Made by a program: the position numbers and the translations under genes. From Chitinophaga pinensis (GTDB lineage Bacteria; Bacteroidota; Bacteroidia; Flavobacteriales_D; Crocinitomicaceae), in NCBI GenBank assembly GCA_945883825.1, contig CAMCYF010000001.1:62001-126000 (forward strand): 64,000 nucleotides of DNA, in the 5' to 3' direction. Shown piece by piece: positions 35,119-44,963 of this stretch; the first letter of the stretch is position 1, and each line of letters starts with the position of its first letter. Below the pieces are notes generated by a model. That model was given only the letters and a program-made list of their open reading frames with translations, made no database searches and was not told the origin of the DNA.

Positions 35119-36205
35119 ATACTAATGTTTTAGGGTTTTGCTGATGCCCCATTTTATAAAGGAAACGATAATAAGACTTATATGCTTCAATGTAAGGCAT
35201 GTTCATATAGTTAATGTTATGTTTTTTTGCAGTTTCTTTAAATATCGGTAAAATATTCAGATAATGTACATGACTTATATTTGGCAAAAGATGATGCAAG
35301 GAATGCGCATTAAATCCACCAAGTGTCCAATTTAAAAAAACGCTCTCTGCGTTATAGTCAACAGAAGTAACCATTTGTAATTTTGGCCAGCTCATATTTA
35401 GTTTATTGTTTTCATCTGGAACTGGATGTTCTACGTAATCAGAAAGATGCGAAACCCCTAAAACACTTGTAAAGATTATAGAAACCATAAAATGATTTAA
35501 AATAAAAACAAGTAAAACATGTGTAAATCCAAAAGGTAAAAATACCAGGGGAATAACAAACATATATCCGAGGTAAATTAATTTAAAGAGTATTAATTGA
35601 AATACTTCTAAGGGTGGAATTTTAATTTTAATTGTACGACTTGTATAATTAAATAACATTAGAGTTTCCCTTATAAAAAACCAATTGATTGAATACAATA
35701 AACTTAACAATGGAGCATACAAATATTGAAATTGATGATGCCATTTTAGAGGTTGAGAAGCAGTCATTCTTAATAAAGGATTGTTTAACACATCAATATC
35801 ACTCCCTTCAACATTTGTATACAAATGATGCGATTCATTATGATTTTTACCCCAGACATATGCGTTATTTCCTTGCAGATTAAAACTTAAAGAAAACAAA
35901 AAACGATTCCAAAATTTACTCTTTACTGCTACACCATGAGCTGCATCATGAGATATATTAAAAGCAGTAAGCAGAACAGACAATCCCATTAAAAGATAAT
36001 ACACATAAAATTCTACTACAGAAGAACTTTTGATCATAAGGGTGTAAAATAATAGGTCAAAACTGAAGTACATAATAATTTTGAAAAACATTATATTGTT
36101 TCCTGTTTTTTGAATACCCTTTTTAGAAAAATACTCGTCGATTTTTTCATTAAGCTCTTTGTAAAAACTGGAACCCTCGTCTTTGCTAAATTTTAATTTG
36201 TTCAT
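35108..36205 (-). CDS. Membrane fatty acid desaturase, copy 2
   Basis: 365 residues, upstream paralogue of the gene at 34054. His boxes are HDAAHG (about 87), HNESHHLYTN (about 123) and HSLHHLLPNISH (about 310). Membrane segments are at about 42-82 and 195-240. The first box differs from copy 1 (HDAAHG versus HDFSHN), as does the loop beyond box 2 (EGSDIDVLNNP versus EHFDTDLAITG), so substrates or double-bond positions may differ. The pair overlap by 11 bp and are probably co-expressed. Two linked desaturases would suit a cold-living or membrane-fluidity-adjusting organism. Confidence 0.9.
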   Translation of the reverse strand: MNKLKFSKDEGSSFYKELNEKIDEYFSKKGIQKTGNNIMFFKIIMYFSFDLLFYTLMIKSSSVVEFYVYYLLMGLSVLLTAFNISHDAAHGVAVKSKFWNRFLFSLSFNLQGNNAYVWGKNHNESHHLYTNVEGSDIDVLNNPLLRMTASQPLKWHHQFQYLYAPLLSLLYSINWFFIRETLMLFNYTSRTIKIKIPPLEVFQLILFKLIYLGYMFVIPLVFLPFGFTHVLLVFILNHFMVSIIFTSVLGVSHLSDYVEHPVPDENNKLNMSWPKLQMVTSVDYNAESVFLNWTLGGFNAHSLHHLLPNISHVHYLNILPIFKETAKKHNINYMNMPYIEAYKSYYRFLYKMGHQQNPKTLVYES

Positions 36206-36318
36206 TTTTGTTTTTTTATGTTATACCAACAAAATCTATCATGAGATAAATTAGTAAGGCCTGAAGTAAAATAAAAGTATCTACTAATACATTCAGGTTT
36301 CAAGTATCGAATATAATA

Positions 36319-39300
36319 CTAAATTTTAACAAAAGGCAAGGTAACACTTCTATCTTTTTGTTTTACCTGAATATAATACATTCCTTGCTTAAAATCTTGA
36401 AGATTGATTTCAATATTTGTAATCGTTTCTTGTGTGTTTACACTTCGTTTCTCTAAAATACTTCCATTGAGATTATAGATAATAAATTCAGTTGTTTCAT
36501 CAAATGTTAAAGCGTTTTCAATAGTCAAAGTAATCGATGAAGATGCAGGATTTGGAAATAAACTCACAAAGCGCTCATTTTCAACATCAATTTCTTGTTC
36601 TACAGAAGCAGTACATGAAATAAATTGAGTTCCAGGAGATCCTCCAGGGCAACCCACAAACCAAGAAAGACCACTGTTTTGATCTAAGTAACCATTATAG
36701 AAATTGTATTCATTTGTGAAGTTAAGCGCTGAGGGGATAGCCGACCAAGGAGAAAGAGTGTCATAAGTAAAACTATTTATTAAGGTTCCGGTATTGTTAT
36801 AAATTCGAATACCATCATCTGAGGAAAGACCAAAATTAAATTGCCCAATAAAATTATATACTAGAGGATGCTGTTGCGAGAACAATGCAAGGTTGTTAGA
36901 AATGACGATAAATGAATCAGGAGCAATACTTATAGATGGAAAAATGTATTCATTGTTGTTTTTTGAATCTTTAAAAACGTATGAATTCAGGTTGATTGTA
37001 GCTGTTGTATTATTGTACAATTCAATCCAATCTCCTGCATTATTGCTAGGACTACTATTATTGTAATTAAATTCACTAATAATGATAGGCTCTTCGCAAG
37101 GCGAATAGGCTTCTCCAGGCGAACCTCCAATACAACCGCAAAACCACGATAGTGAATCTAGAGGAAGTATCGTGATGTGCTTATTTTCTAGGGTTCTGCC
37201 CCAGCCATCAGCACATTTTGGATAAGGAGATTCATCCGTATAAACTGCAGAAACTCGAATGTTTTCAAAAGGATTGTACAGTTTAACAGAATCCCATTTG
37301 TTGCTCCAAACGAAGCACGTTCCTCCAACAAAATTAGTTACTTGTGGGTACATTTGACTAAAAAGATTTGTGTCTTCACAAACGACTAAATATGCTCCAG
37401 GATTAAGAATAGTTTGATCTTGAAATGTAAACTTATCCCAGTAGTTTTTTGATTTTATTGACCAAGCTGTTAAATCAATTGGAGCAGTTCCAAAGTTGTG
37501 TAATTCTATCCAATTTCCTCCATCAACTGTTGGGTCTGGATTGTAATTTATTTCAGAAATTGTAATTTTTTCTTGTTTTGGAGAACCTGAAAAATGGGCT
37601 CTAAATAGATCGTTGTTTTCTATATTAATTGTTATGCTGGCATCAGTGTAATTAAAGAGTGAAAGTGTTAAGTTTTCGTCCCAATGTTGAAAGGTGTATC
37701 CGGGATTGGCAACTGCTGTAATTTTGACGGGATTCCCATTGAAATATACGCCTGTCCAAGGGAGGTTTTCAGGTACGATTGTGGAGATTTTTATATATCC
37801 TGCTCCAACTGGAAAAACATCCAATGTTACATCAACTTTGTTCACCAAATTATATTCACTAACTATTTGATCTCTCACAAAATTATTTCTATTGGCAAAC
37901 TGATCTAAATGAATGTTGTGTATATTGTTGTAGTTGTCCATGCTACTGTTTCCTGTCCAAAGCAGCAATGATCTTGGATAATCAGCTAATAACTCGTTAT
38001 GCATGCTATCAACTATTGCTTGGTAATGATCAGCTTGAAATGTTGTGTTCATTAAATCTGCATACCGATTTATGAAGTAGTTTTTGAATTCTGGATTTTG
38101 AATAAGACCATTGTAAATATCCCAAAAGGCTGTTCCCTGACTTTGTCCTTCGAACCAATCAAACATATTTGATGTATAATTTGTCCAGCCACCAAGTCCC
38201 CATTCTAAGTCCTGAAGAAAAAATCGCCATTTATTGTCAAAGGTTCTAGTTCTGGCCATTTTCATATTATTGTATATCCAATCGGCATTGCCAAACCAAT
38301 TTTCTCCAGCCATATAATCTGTAAAATTGTAAAGATCTAAGCGTTTATTACATTCAGAAAAATAATTTGGTAGATAAGGATTTGTGTTTGCAATGTAATC
38401 GCGCATAGAATAAAAAGAAGTGTCTGAGCCTTTTACAGTTCGAATAACTCCTGCGCCATAAAAATAACTTACTGATAGTAAATCAACACTGTCTCTGTCA
38501 TTTCCATAGTTATTTTCGAAATAGCCCTCATTTGCCTTTTCTCGGATCTCATATACTCCAAAATATTCGCCATTTAGAAAAACTACTGCAGGTGTGTAAG
38601 CTTGTGAATTTACATTTGTTTTGCTCATCATTCGATTAAACGTTGCGTCTCTTTGTGGGTATTGATTCCAGAAATTACTTCCATTTCGGATATACAAAGC
38701 GTAGTAATCAGTAATATATGGTTTGTTTGGGATAATAGGATAATGAATAGGTTCTCCTTCTCCAAAGATTGTATTTGCTGGCTCAATGGTAACACTGTGT
38801 TGTGGATTTGAACGACTGCCACCGGCTCCACCGTCAGGTTTTACAGATGATCGTGATTCAAATTTTTTGATTCCATCTTTATCAAAATATTCTACAATAC
38901 AAGGTTTTTTCCAATCTGTCCACCAATTGTCAAAAATACCATTATCACCGTATAAATCTGCTGAATCAATTGTCAATAATAAGATTGGAAGTTCAAAATC
39001 CTCAGAAAATAAAAAAGTTTCACCTGCAATGATACTCGGTAACAAATTTGCACTTCCAGATGAAAAACAGGTGACTTTTAAAACAGTATTTATATTGATG
39101 CTAATTGGTCCAGTTACAAGTGGTGAATTAATTGTTGGATTTGATCCGTTTGTTGTATATCGTAAAATTCCATTTGAAATAGAATTATTTATAACCGAAA
39201 CAGAAATCGGGCCTTGAAAAACACCTCCAACATTTTCAATTGTTGGTTGTACTTCATATCCATTGTATGCTAAAGCATCATTATTTGATGCATTTGGTGT

Positions 39301-40326
39301 AGGCATTGGAAATGTAGAAATAGTATTGCTTCCATTTGGAAACTTTCCACAAGACATATTTGGTTCTAAATCTGAAACTACTAATGAATCTATTAAGACT
39401 CCTGCAGGATTTGATAAGTAGAGTGTTTCTCCAGCTGTGCTAATTGAAAAATTTGCTTCTAAATTCGTTCCGAAAGATGTTTCGAAATAGGGGTGAACAG
39501 TATTATTGTAGAATATAGTTCCTTGATTAAATCCAAAGCTCAAATAAGGTTTACAAGTCAGGTCGGACGAGTTTGCATTTACGTTATGTAATTCTATTGC
39601 CAAAACATTTGTACCTATTAAGAGTGCAGATTGAAGCACATTAATATCAATGTCAAAAGAGGAAATTGCCCCTCCTTGTGGAAGTGTTGCTTCATGGTCT
39701 GTTGAAAATTCATTCCACAAAGGCGGTGAGCCCATAAGTCCAGCTCGAGCTATTTCAACTCCATTAATATAAGCAACAAACCCATCATCATAATCAATGT
39801 CTAAAAGTGCTTCACTAATTGCTGTTATATTTGTGCATTGAAATGTAATAAGTGAGTAAATTGTTGTTATTGGTGCAGTTAATACTGTAGCGTCATCTCC
39901 ATCTCCAAATCCGATACTTGCGGCACCAGTTAACCAGGAGCTGCTGTTAAATGAGTTGCTTTTCCAATTAGGAATTTCTGCAGTGGGTATTTTGTATTTC
40001 CAGGTGTTTTCTGCAAAAACGGCTGTTTCATAATGATTAACTAGATTAATAGCATTATTTCCAGTGGCAAATACTGTTAAAAAATTTAGCGCTCCAATTG
40101 AAGTAGTAGGAAAAACCCATTTCATTAGATTGCTTGGATCATCGCTTAGTCCATACCCTGAAATATTTGCAGAGGAAGAACTTGCATTGTAAATCTCAAT
40201 CCAATCTGGGCTATCTCCGTTCGGTAATAAAATAGTATTTCCATTTGAATTACTCGCCTCATTGATTTTAAATTGCCCAAAACTTGACAATGGAAAGAGT
40301 AAAAAAAGTAAAGTATATTTGGACAT
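36319..40326 (-). CDS. CotH kinase and lamin-tail domain protein with T9SS type A sorting domain
   Basis: About 1335 residues from the ATG at 40326, which begins a proper signal peptide (MSKYTLLFLLFPLSSFGQ). The upstream in-frame ATG at 40395 is ruled out by a -7 box at 40345-40352. Order: lamin-tail-like domain (about 20-65), a galactose-binding-like region, a CotH atypical kinase domain (about 475-830, SSVKPDGGAGG, NGEYFGVYEIREKANE, LQDLEWGLGGW), two further lamin-tail domains (about 970 and 1130) and a type A sorting domain (about 1250-1335, VSLFPNPASSSITL, GMYYIQVKQ). CotH kinases phosphorylate secreted proteins; the role here is unknown. Confidence 0.9.
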   Translation of the reverse strand: MSKYTLLFLLFPLSSFGQFKINEASNSNGNTILLPNGDSPDWIEIYNASSSSANISGYGLSDDPSNLMKWVFPTTSIGALNFLTVFATGNNAINLVNHYETAVFAENTWKYKIPTAEIPNWKSNSFNSSSWLTGAASIGFGDGDDATVLTAPITTIYSLITFQCTNITAISEALLDIDYDDGFVAYINGVEIARAGLMGSPPLWNEFSTDHEATLPQGGAISSFDIDINVLQSALLIGTNVLAIELHNVNANSSDLTCKPYLSFGFNQGTIFYNNTVHPYFETSFGTNLEANFSISTAGETLYLSNPAGVLIDSLVVSDLEPNMSCGKFPNGSNTISTFPMPTPNASNNDALAYNGYEVQPTIENVGGVFQGPISVSVINNSISNGILRYTTNGSNPTINSPLVTGPISININTVLKVTCFSSGSANLLPSIIAGETFLFSEDFELPILLLTIDSADLYGDNGIFDNWWTDWKKPCIVEYFDKDGIKKFESRSSVKPDGGAGGSRSNPQHSVTIEPANTIFGEGEPIHYPIIPNKPYITDYYALYIRNGSNFWNQYPQRDATFNRMMSKTNVNSQAYTPAVVFLNGEYFGVYEIREKANEGYFENNYGNDRDSVDLLSVSYFYGAGVIRTVKGSDTSFYSMRDYIANTNPYLPNYFSECNKRLDLYNFTDYMAGENWFGNADWIYNNMKMARTRTFDNKWRFFLQDLEWGLGGWTNYTSNMFDWFEGQSQGTAFWDIYNGLIQNPEFKNYFINRYADLMNTTFQADHYQAIVDSMHNELLADYPRSLLLWTGNSSMDNYNNIHNIHLDQFANRNNFVRDQIVSEYNLVNKVDVTLDVFPVGAGYIKISTIVPENLPWTGVYFNGNPVKITAVANPGYTFQHWDENLTLSLFNYTDASITINIENNDLFRAHFSGSPKQEKITISEINYNPDPTVDGGNWIELHNFGTAPIDLTAWSIKSKNYWDKFTFQDQTILNPGAYLVVCEDTNLFSQMYPQVTNFVGGTCFVWSNKWDSVKLYNPFENIRVSAVYTDESPYPKCADGWGRTLENKHITILPLDSLSWFCGCIGGSPGEAYSPCEEPIIISEFNYNNSSPSNNAGDWIELYNNTTATINLNSYVFKDSKNNNEYIFPSISIAPDSFIVISNNLALFSQQHPLVYNFIGQFNFGLSSDDGIRIYNNTGTLINSFTYDTLSPWSAIPSALNFTNEYNFYNGYLDQNSGLSWFVGCPGGSPGTQFISCTASVEQEIDVENERFVSLFPNPASSSITLTIENALTFDETTEFIIYNLNGSILEKRSVNTQETITNIEINLQDFKQGMYYIQVKQKDRSVTLPFVKI

Positions 40327-40344
40327 ATTTAGATTATATTCTCC

Positions 40345-40352
40345 CAAATTTA
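40345..40352 (-). promoter_or_regulatory. -7 element of the CotH protein gene
   Basis: Minus-strand TAAATTTG, exact consensus, 18 nt upstream of the ATG at 40326. It fixes the start below 40345. Confidence 0.5.
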
Positions 40353-40389
40353 TACAAAAAACGCAACAATTTGATGAATTTTCAAAGTG

Positions 40390-40421
40390 TTTCATTAATA
40401 AAATTCAAATAACTACCTTTA
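40390..40421 (+). promoter_or_regulatory. Candidate proS promoter
   Basis: TTTC at 40390-40393, 20-nt spacer, TACCTTTA at 40414-40421 (each one mismatch). Predicted transcript start near 40428, about 12 nt before the proS ATG. Confidence 0.45.
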
Positions 40422-40439
40422 CAATCAGTTTGAGAATGT

Positions 40440-41912
40440 ATGGCACAGAAATTTATAACAAGGGCAGAAGATTATTCGAAATGGTATAATGAATTGGTGA
40501 ATCGCGCTGATTTAGCAGAGCACTCTGATGTTCGTGGTTGCATGGTTATTAAACCATATGGTTACGCAATTTGGGAGAAAATGCGAGATATTCTCGATGC
40601 TAAATTTAAGGAAACGGGACACCAGAATGCTTATTTCCCACTATTTATCCCAAAATCTTACTTGAGTAAAGAAGCGAGTCATGTGGATGGTTTTGCAAAA
40701 GAATGTGCTGTTGTAACTCATTACCGTTTAAAAAATGCTGAGGATGGAAGCGGATTAATTGTCGATCCAACTGCTAAATTAGAGGAAGAACTAATTGTTC
40801 GACCAACTTCTGAAACGATTATCTGGAATTCCTATAAAAAATGGATTCAGTCATACCGAGATTTACCAATATTAATAAATCAATGGGCAAATGTTGTTCG
40901 TTGGGAAATGAGAACACGTTTGTTTTTACGAACAACGGAATTTTTATGGCAAGAGGGACATACTGCACATGCGACTAGCAAAGAGGCAATTTCTGAAGCT
41001 GAACAAATGTTAGATGTCTACGAAGATTTTGCTCAAAATTACATGTCAATGCCTGTAATTAAAGGACGTAAAACTGAAAGTGAACGTTTTGCTGGAGCTG
41101 AAGATACTTTGTGTATTGAAGCAATGATGCAAGACGGTAAAGCATTGCAAGCGGGCACATCTCATTTCTTAGGTCAAAATTTTGCAAAAGCATTCGAAGT
41201 AAAATTTGCCGATAAAGAAGGAAAATTAGAGTATGTTTGGGCAACATCTTGGGGAGTGTCAACGCGCTTAATGGGTGCTTTGATTATGACGCATTCGGAT
41301 GATGAAGGTTTGGTTTTACCTCCTGCTTTAGCGCCAATTCAAGTAGTTGCTATTCCAATTTACAGAACAGAGGAAGAACTGAGTGCTATTTCAGAAAAAA
41401 TGAAGGAATTGGCATTGAAATTAAAGTCCAAAAATATTTCTTTCAAATTTGATGATGACGATCAACGACGTCCAGGATGGAAATTTGCAGAGTATGAATC
41501 GAAAGGTGTGCCTATTCGTCTTGCTATGGGACCTAGAGATTTAGAAAATGGAAAAATTGAGATTGCAAGACGCGATACAAAAGCAAAGGAAATTATTGAT
41601 TTTGATGGTTTAGATTCTTATATCGAAAAATTACTTTCAGAAATCCAACTAAATTTATTTCATCGTGCAAGTGAATTTCGAAGTTTAAACACCAAAAAGA
41701 TTGATTCTTATGCTGAGTTTAAAATAGAAATTGAAAAAGGTGGTTTCTTCTTAGCACATTGGGATGGAACTGCTGAAACTGAAGCCAAAATTAAAGAGGA
41801 AACTCAAGCAACAATTAGATGTATAGCGCTAGATCAAGAAGCTGAGGAAGGTCTATGTATGTTTTCTGGTAAACCATCTGTTGGTCGAGTTATTTTCGCA
41901 AAAGCTTATTAA
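40440..41912 (+). CDS. proS: Proline--tRNA ligase, archaeal/eukaryotic-like short type
   Basis: 490 residues, class II synthetase of the short archaeal-type (no INS editing domain; the bacterial long type is about 570). Motif blocks are [68 protein letters not shown] and [15 protein letters not shown]. The anticodon domain contains [14 protein letters not shown]. The C-terminal ~100 residues carry the extra zinc-like domain of this type. trmN6 starts directly after its stop, so the two translation-related genes are one unit. Confidence 0.96.
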   Translation: MAQKFITRAEDYSKWYNELVNRADLAEHSDVRGCMVIKPYGYAIWEKMRDILDAKFKETGHQNAYFPLFIPKSYLSKEASHVDGFAKECAVVTHYRLKNAEDGSGLIVDPTAKLEEELIVRPTSETIIWNSYKKWIQSYRDLPILINQWANVVRWEMRTRLFLRTTEFLWQEGHTAHATSKEAISEAEQMLDVYEDFAQNYMSMPVIKGRKTESERFAGAEDTLCIEAMMQDGKALQAGTSHFLGQNFAKAFEVKFADKEGKLEYVWATSWGVSTRLMGALIMTHSDDEGLVLPPALAPIQVVAIPIYRTEEELSAISEKMKELALKLKSKNISFKFDDDDQRRPGWKFAEYESKGVPIRLAMGPRDLENGKIEIARRDTKAKEIIDFDGLDSYIEKLLSEIQLNLFHRASEFRSLNTKKIDSYAEFKIEIEKGGFFLAHWDGTAETEAKIKEETQATIRCIALDQEAEEGLCMFSGKPSVGRVIFAKAY

Positions 41913-42623
41913 TTGTCAGTTTTTAAATTCAAGGAATTTACGATAATCCAAAAAGTGAGTCCGCTTAAAGTTGGAACAGATAGCATGCTTTTAGGCTCTT
42001 TCATTTCCAGCGATTCAAAACTCCAAGGTTTAGATTTAGGAGCTGGTACTGGTGTTTTATCCTTAATGCTAGCTCAGAAAAATCAAAAGTTACAAATTGA
42101 TGCAGTAGAAATTGATGCTAATGTTGCTAAAGAGTGTGATCTTAATTTTCAGAATTCGAAATGGAGAAAAAATATAAAGAGTATTTCAGCTGATTATCTT
42201 CAATTTGAATTCAATAAAAAATACGATTTAATTTTTTCTAATCCTCCTTATCATTTTGAAAACATATTAAGTCCGGATAATGGAGTAAATATCTCTAAGC
42301 ATTCTATGCTATCCGATTTCATTCATTTTTTTCAACTTGTTAACCAACTTTTGACAGAAAATGGTGATTTTTGGATTATTCTGCCGTTTTCGTCTTTAGA
42401 TCAACTAACTAAATTAGCGAATGAGCAAGGGCTTTTTTTGAAAGAGTATATCTGTATTCATTCAAAACCTTCCAAAAAAAATATTCGTATAGTTTTAAAT
42501 TTTTCAAGTCAAAAACAAGATGCTATTCGAGAGAGAGAATTTGTTATTCGAAATGAAAATAATAGTTATTCTGATGACTACATTACTTTAACAAAAGACT
42601 TTCATTCTAAGGATTTGTGTTAA
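41913..42623 (+). CDS. trmN6: tRNA1(Val) A37 N6-methyltransferase
   Basis: 236 residues from a TTG start immediately following the proS stop (zero gap). The N-terminal FKFKEFTIIQKVSPLKVGTDSMLLG is the family signature. SAM motif I is LDLGAGTGVLS (40-50), and the catalytic NPPYHF is at 110-115, as in N6-adenine methylases of tRNA1(Val). It modifies A37 next to the anticodon. No ATG is available in this frame before the signature, so TTG is the start. Its coupling to proS fits a tRNA maturation role. Confidence 0.87.
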   Translation: MSVFKFKEFTIIQKVSPLKVGTDSMLLGSFISSDSKLQGLDLGAGTGVLSLMLAQKNQKLQIDAVEIDANVAKECDLNFQNSKWRKNIKSISADYLQFEFNKKYDLIFSNPPYHFENILSPDNGVNISKHSMLSDFIHFFQLVNQLLTENGDFWIILPFSSLDQLTKLANEQGLFLKEYICIHSKPSKKNIRIVLNFSSQKQDAIREREFVIRNENNSYSDDYITLTKDFHSKDLC

Positions 42624-42636
42624 TAGAAAGAGCATT

Positions 42637-43674
42637 TTATTTCTTCTTCTTCCAATCTCCTAAATTTGTACTCAATCCAATAGAATGATTTTGGCCTGCC
42701 TTGGAGTAGTATAAAAATCCGTATTCCAATTTTATTTTCTTAAAATTTAGAGCAATTCCAGTTGAGAAACCTGCCATTCCCGGTCGATCTAGTAATTTTA
42801 ATTGTTGTCTACGGTGATAATCAAATCCAAATCTAAATTCAATATTTTTACTTGCTAATAGTTCAATTTGTAAATTTAGGTGATGAGCAATTTTAGTTAA
42901 GAAAGATGCTGTTTTTACGGGAATTGAATCTCCAGTTAATGCATCATACGTTGGCTTTAAATTTGGATCTTCATAAACAATATTCCATTTATTTAATTGC
43001 TGTCCTAAAATTGAAAATCGAAATGGTGCATACTTTAATTTATAGGAAATTCCTGCTTGAACGTTGATAGGTAAAATACTTTTAGAACTTGTTGTATAAT
43101 CTTTAAAAGTAAAACCAATATTTTTAACTGAAAATCCTGCAGAAAACAACTCATTTGGATGTTTAATAAACGCTCCAAATCCAAAAGTCATACCATAGGC
43201 TGAGTATGTTTCTAAATTAGATCCTAAAAAAGTGAGAGAGCTCCCAATGCTAATTAATTTGTTTACAGTTCTGCCAAAGCTCATCCCAATTGAATAATCG
43301 TTCGCTGTAAATGTTCCCAATCGATTTCCAGTTTCATCGTACGACTCAAAGTCCCCGTAACTAATATATTTTATCGTTGGTGCAAAAACTCCATATTTTG
43401 TGTTGAAAGCATAATTTAGCATTCCTATTGAAATTCCATTTGGAAGAATACTTTGATTTATTTGGAGCATTCTCACAGATTTTGAATTTAGTAATGCTGG
43501 ATTTTCTGCTGCCATTGACAAATCATTGTCCTGAGTTGCAATTAAATTTCCTCCTAAAGCATTGCTTCGAGCAGAGTAATTTGTATTTAAAAAAGCTAAG
43601 GCATTTGTTCCGACATAGTTTTGTGAGAAAAAGAATACAGGATATAAAATAATTAGAAAAGCAAGAAATTTCAT
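42637..43674 (-). CDS. porQ: Type IX secretion system protein PorQ
   Basis: 345 residues from the ATG at 43674, where a signal peptide begins (MKFLAFLIILYPVFFFSQ). The in-frame ATG at 43692 lies at the edge of the best -7-like box and is less likely. The FadL-like outer-membrane beta-barrel fold of PorQ is clear: SARSNALGGNLIATQDNDLSMAAENPALLN, YAFNTKYGVFAPTIKYISYGDF, TANDYSIGMSFGRTVNKL, AGFSVKNIGFTFKDY and terminal NHSIGLSTNLGD. PorQ with PorV/PorU/PorZ forms the T9SS attachment complex; those partners are not in the window. It is divergent from the sigma-factor partner gene. Confidence 0.92.
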   Translation of the reverse strand: MKFLAFLIILYPVFFFSQNYVGTNALAFLNTNYSARSNALGGNLIATQDNDLSMAAENPALLNSKSVRMLQINQSILPNGISIGMLNYAFNTKYGVFAPTIKYISYGDFESYDETGNRLGTFTANDYSIGMSFGRTVNKLISIGSSLTFLGSNLETYSAYGMTFGFGAFIKHPNELFSAGFSVKNIGFTFKDYTTSSKSILPINVQAGISYKLKYAPFRFSILGQQLNKWNIVYEDPNLKPTYDALTGDSIPVKTASFLTKIAHHLNLQIELLASKNIEFRFGFDYHRRQQLKLLDRPGMAGFSTGIALNFKKIKLEYGFLYYSKAGQNHSIGLSTNLGDWKKKK

Positions 43675-43780
43675 AGTTAAGAAACGTTGCAAAAATGCAA
43701 AAATTGTTACTAAAATACTTATTGTTTTGAATTTATTGTTACTTTCAGCTAAGTTTCACGTTTTGTAAATAAAATAAACT

Positions 43781-44377
43781 ATGGAGAAATCTACTATTAA
43801 AAAGCTTTTGCTTATAGGAAATCATGCTTTATCGATTAATAAAAGAATCAAAAAAATAGATGATTTAGCTTTAATAAAGCAAACATTAATTTATAAAACT
43901 GGCGATCCATTTTTAGATAACTTTGATAATTTTGTTCAGATTGATACTATTAAACACTCGTATAAAAGTGCTTATAATTTCGACGATTTAACACATTTTT
44001 TAAAGTTAAAATTTAAGGAGAATGCTATATTAGGCTCCCCAGCACTTGTTATCGGAAATCCATCTGAATTACTTTTCCAGTCTGCTCTTACAGCCTTATT
44101 AGAGAATGAAAATAAAGCAGTAAAATCATCTATAATTATTTTTTTATATCCTATTGGCATGGTAGGTCATGATACCCGAAAAGAATTGTCAAGTTTGATT
44201 CATCTCTTAAAAAAGAATGCTGTTCAAACACTATTAATTAGAAATTCAGAGACAGAAATCGAAGCTGTTCATAAAATTATTTTAAATGATTTCTCAATGC
44301 ATTCAATTTATGAATTAGAAAATCACATTGAAGGTTTAGAACACTTAATCGGCAAACCTAAGGAAGTCCTATTTTAG
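43781..44377 (+). CDS. Uncharacterised protein coupled to a sigma-70-like factor
   Basis: 198 residues, soluble, no family recognised. Notable segments are STIKKLLLIGNHALSINKRIKKID near the start, DPFLDNFDNFVQIDTI, VIGNPSELLFQSALTALLENE at about 93-113, SSIIIFLYPIGMVGHDTRKEL, and VQTLLIRNSETEIEAVHKI. Alternating predicted strands and helices suggest an alpha/beta fold. It ends one nucleotide before the sigma-like gene's ATG, so they form a two-gene unit, divergent from porQ. It could be a regulator of the sigma factor or its target; I have no sequence evidence for either. Confidence 0.7.
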   Translation: MEKSTIKKLLLIGNHALSINKRIKKIDDLALIKQTLIYKTGDPFLDNFDNFVQIDTIKHSYKSAYNFDDLTHFLKLKFKENAILGSPALVIGNPSELLFQSALTALLENENKAVKSSIIIFLYPIGMVGHDTRKELSSLIHLLKKNAVQTLLIRNSETEIEAVHKIILNDFSMHSIYELENHIEGLEHLIGKPKEVLF

Positions 44378-44378
44378 A

Positions 44379-44963
44379 ATGAATAAAAGATTGCAGGATG
44401 TTTTGTTTACAGAAATACTAAATCGTTACAATCGATATTTTATTTCATTAATTCGACTGAAATTTCAAGATTTAGAGGAAGTAAAAGATGTTTATCAAAA
44501 TTTCTCTATTTTTCTTTATGATAAGATCGGTAAGCTTTATCCTCTTTCTCCAGATTTATTTGATACAAAATCATGGTTGAGGACTATGGTATCAAATTTT
44601 TGTATTTCTGAGCTAAGAAAAAAAAATGCCGTACGCCAACCTCTCTTAATTCCTGAAGCTAAAACAGAATTTATTCGCACTAATTATTCTGATAATCTAG
44701 ATGATACATCGGGTTTATATGATTTCAATAAAAAAAAATCGGTAGACGATGGAATTGCTATATTATTTAAGCTTTTAACCAAACGGGAGGTGTTAATTCT
44801 TAAAATGAAGTATTATTATAATAAACCCTCTGGATTCATAAGTTCAAAAATGAATGAAACGCACGTTGATGTTTTAATTAGCAGAATCAAGGAAAAAATT
44901 AAGAGAAAATCTGGAGTAAAAGATATAAATCAGTTTATCAAAAGCTTTAATATTAAGATTTAA
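44379..44963 (+). CDS. Divergent sigma-70-family (ECF-like) protein
   Basis: 194 residues. Region 2 is recognisable at about 15-85 (LKFQDLEEVKDVYQNFSIFLYDKI, then SWLRTMVSNFCISELRKKN, matching the core-binding and -10 helices). Region 4 is at about 135-180 (LTKREVLILKMKYYYNKPS followed by the helix-turn-helix THVDVLISRIKEKIKRK). Compared with standard ECF factors, region 4 lacks the usual phi-EIA motif and reads GFISSKMNETH. It overlaps glsB by 4 bp convergently. No anti-sigma gene is obvious unless it is the 198-residue partner. Confidence 0.72.
   Translation: MNKRLQDVLFTEILNRYNRYFISLIRLKFQDLEEVKDVYQNFSIFLYDKIGKLYPLSPDLFDTKSWLRTMVSNFCISELRKKNAVRQPLLIPEAKTEFIRTNYSDNLDDTSGLYDFNKKKSVDDGIAILFKLLTKREVLILKMKYYYNKPSGFISSKMNETHVDVLISRIKEKIKRKSGVKDINQFIKSFNIKI

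Noticed and set aside
36260-36297. Inverted repeat CCTGAA/TTCAGG with a 26-nt loop
   Set aside because: Short stem, long loop, no T run; likely chance.
38786-39217. 143-codon ORF opposite the CotH gene
   Set aside because: Antisense to a well-supported coding region; composition follows the real gene on the other strand.
43753-43760. GTTTCACG, one half of the consensus parS site
   Set aside because: The second half is TTTTGTAA instead of TGAAAC, and the site is 43 kb from parAB. A half match in AT-rich DNA is expected by chance.
43781-44377. Possible tubulin/FtsZ-like fold for the sigma partner
   Set aside because: Only a vague alternating strand/helix resemblance; no GGGTGTG nucleotide loop.
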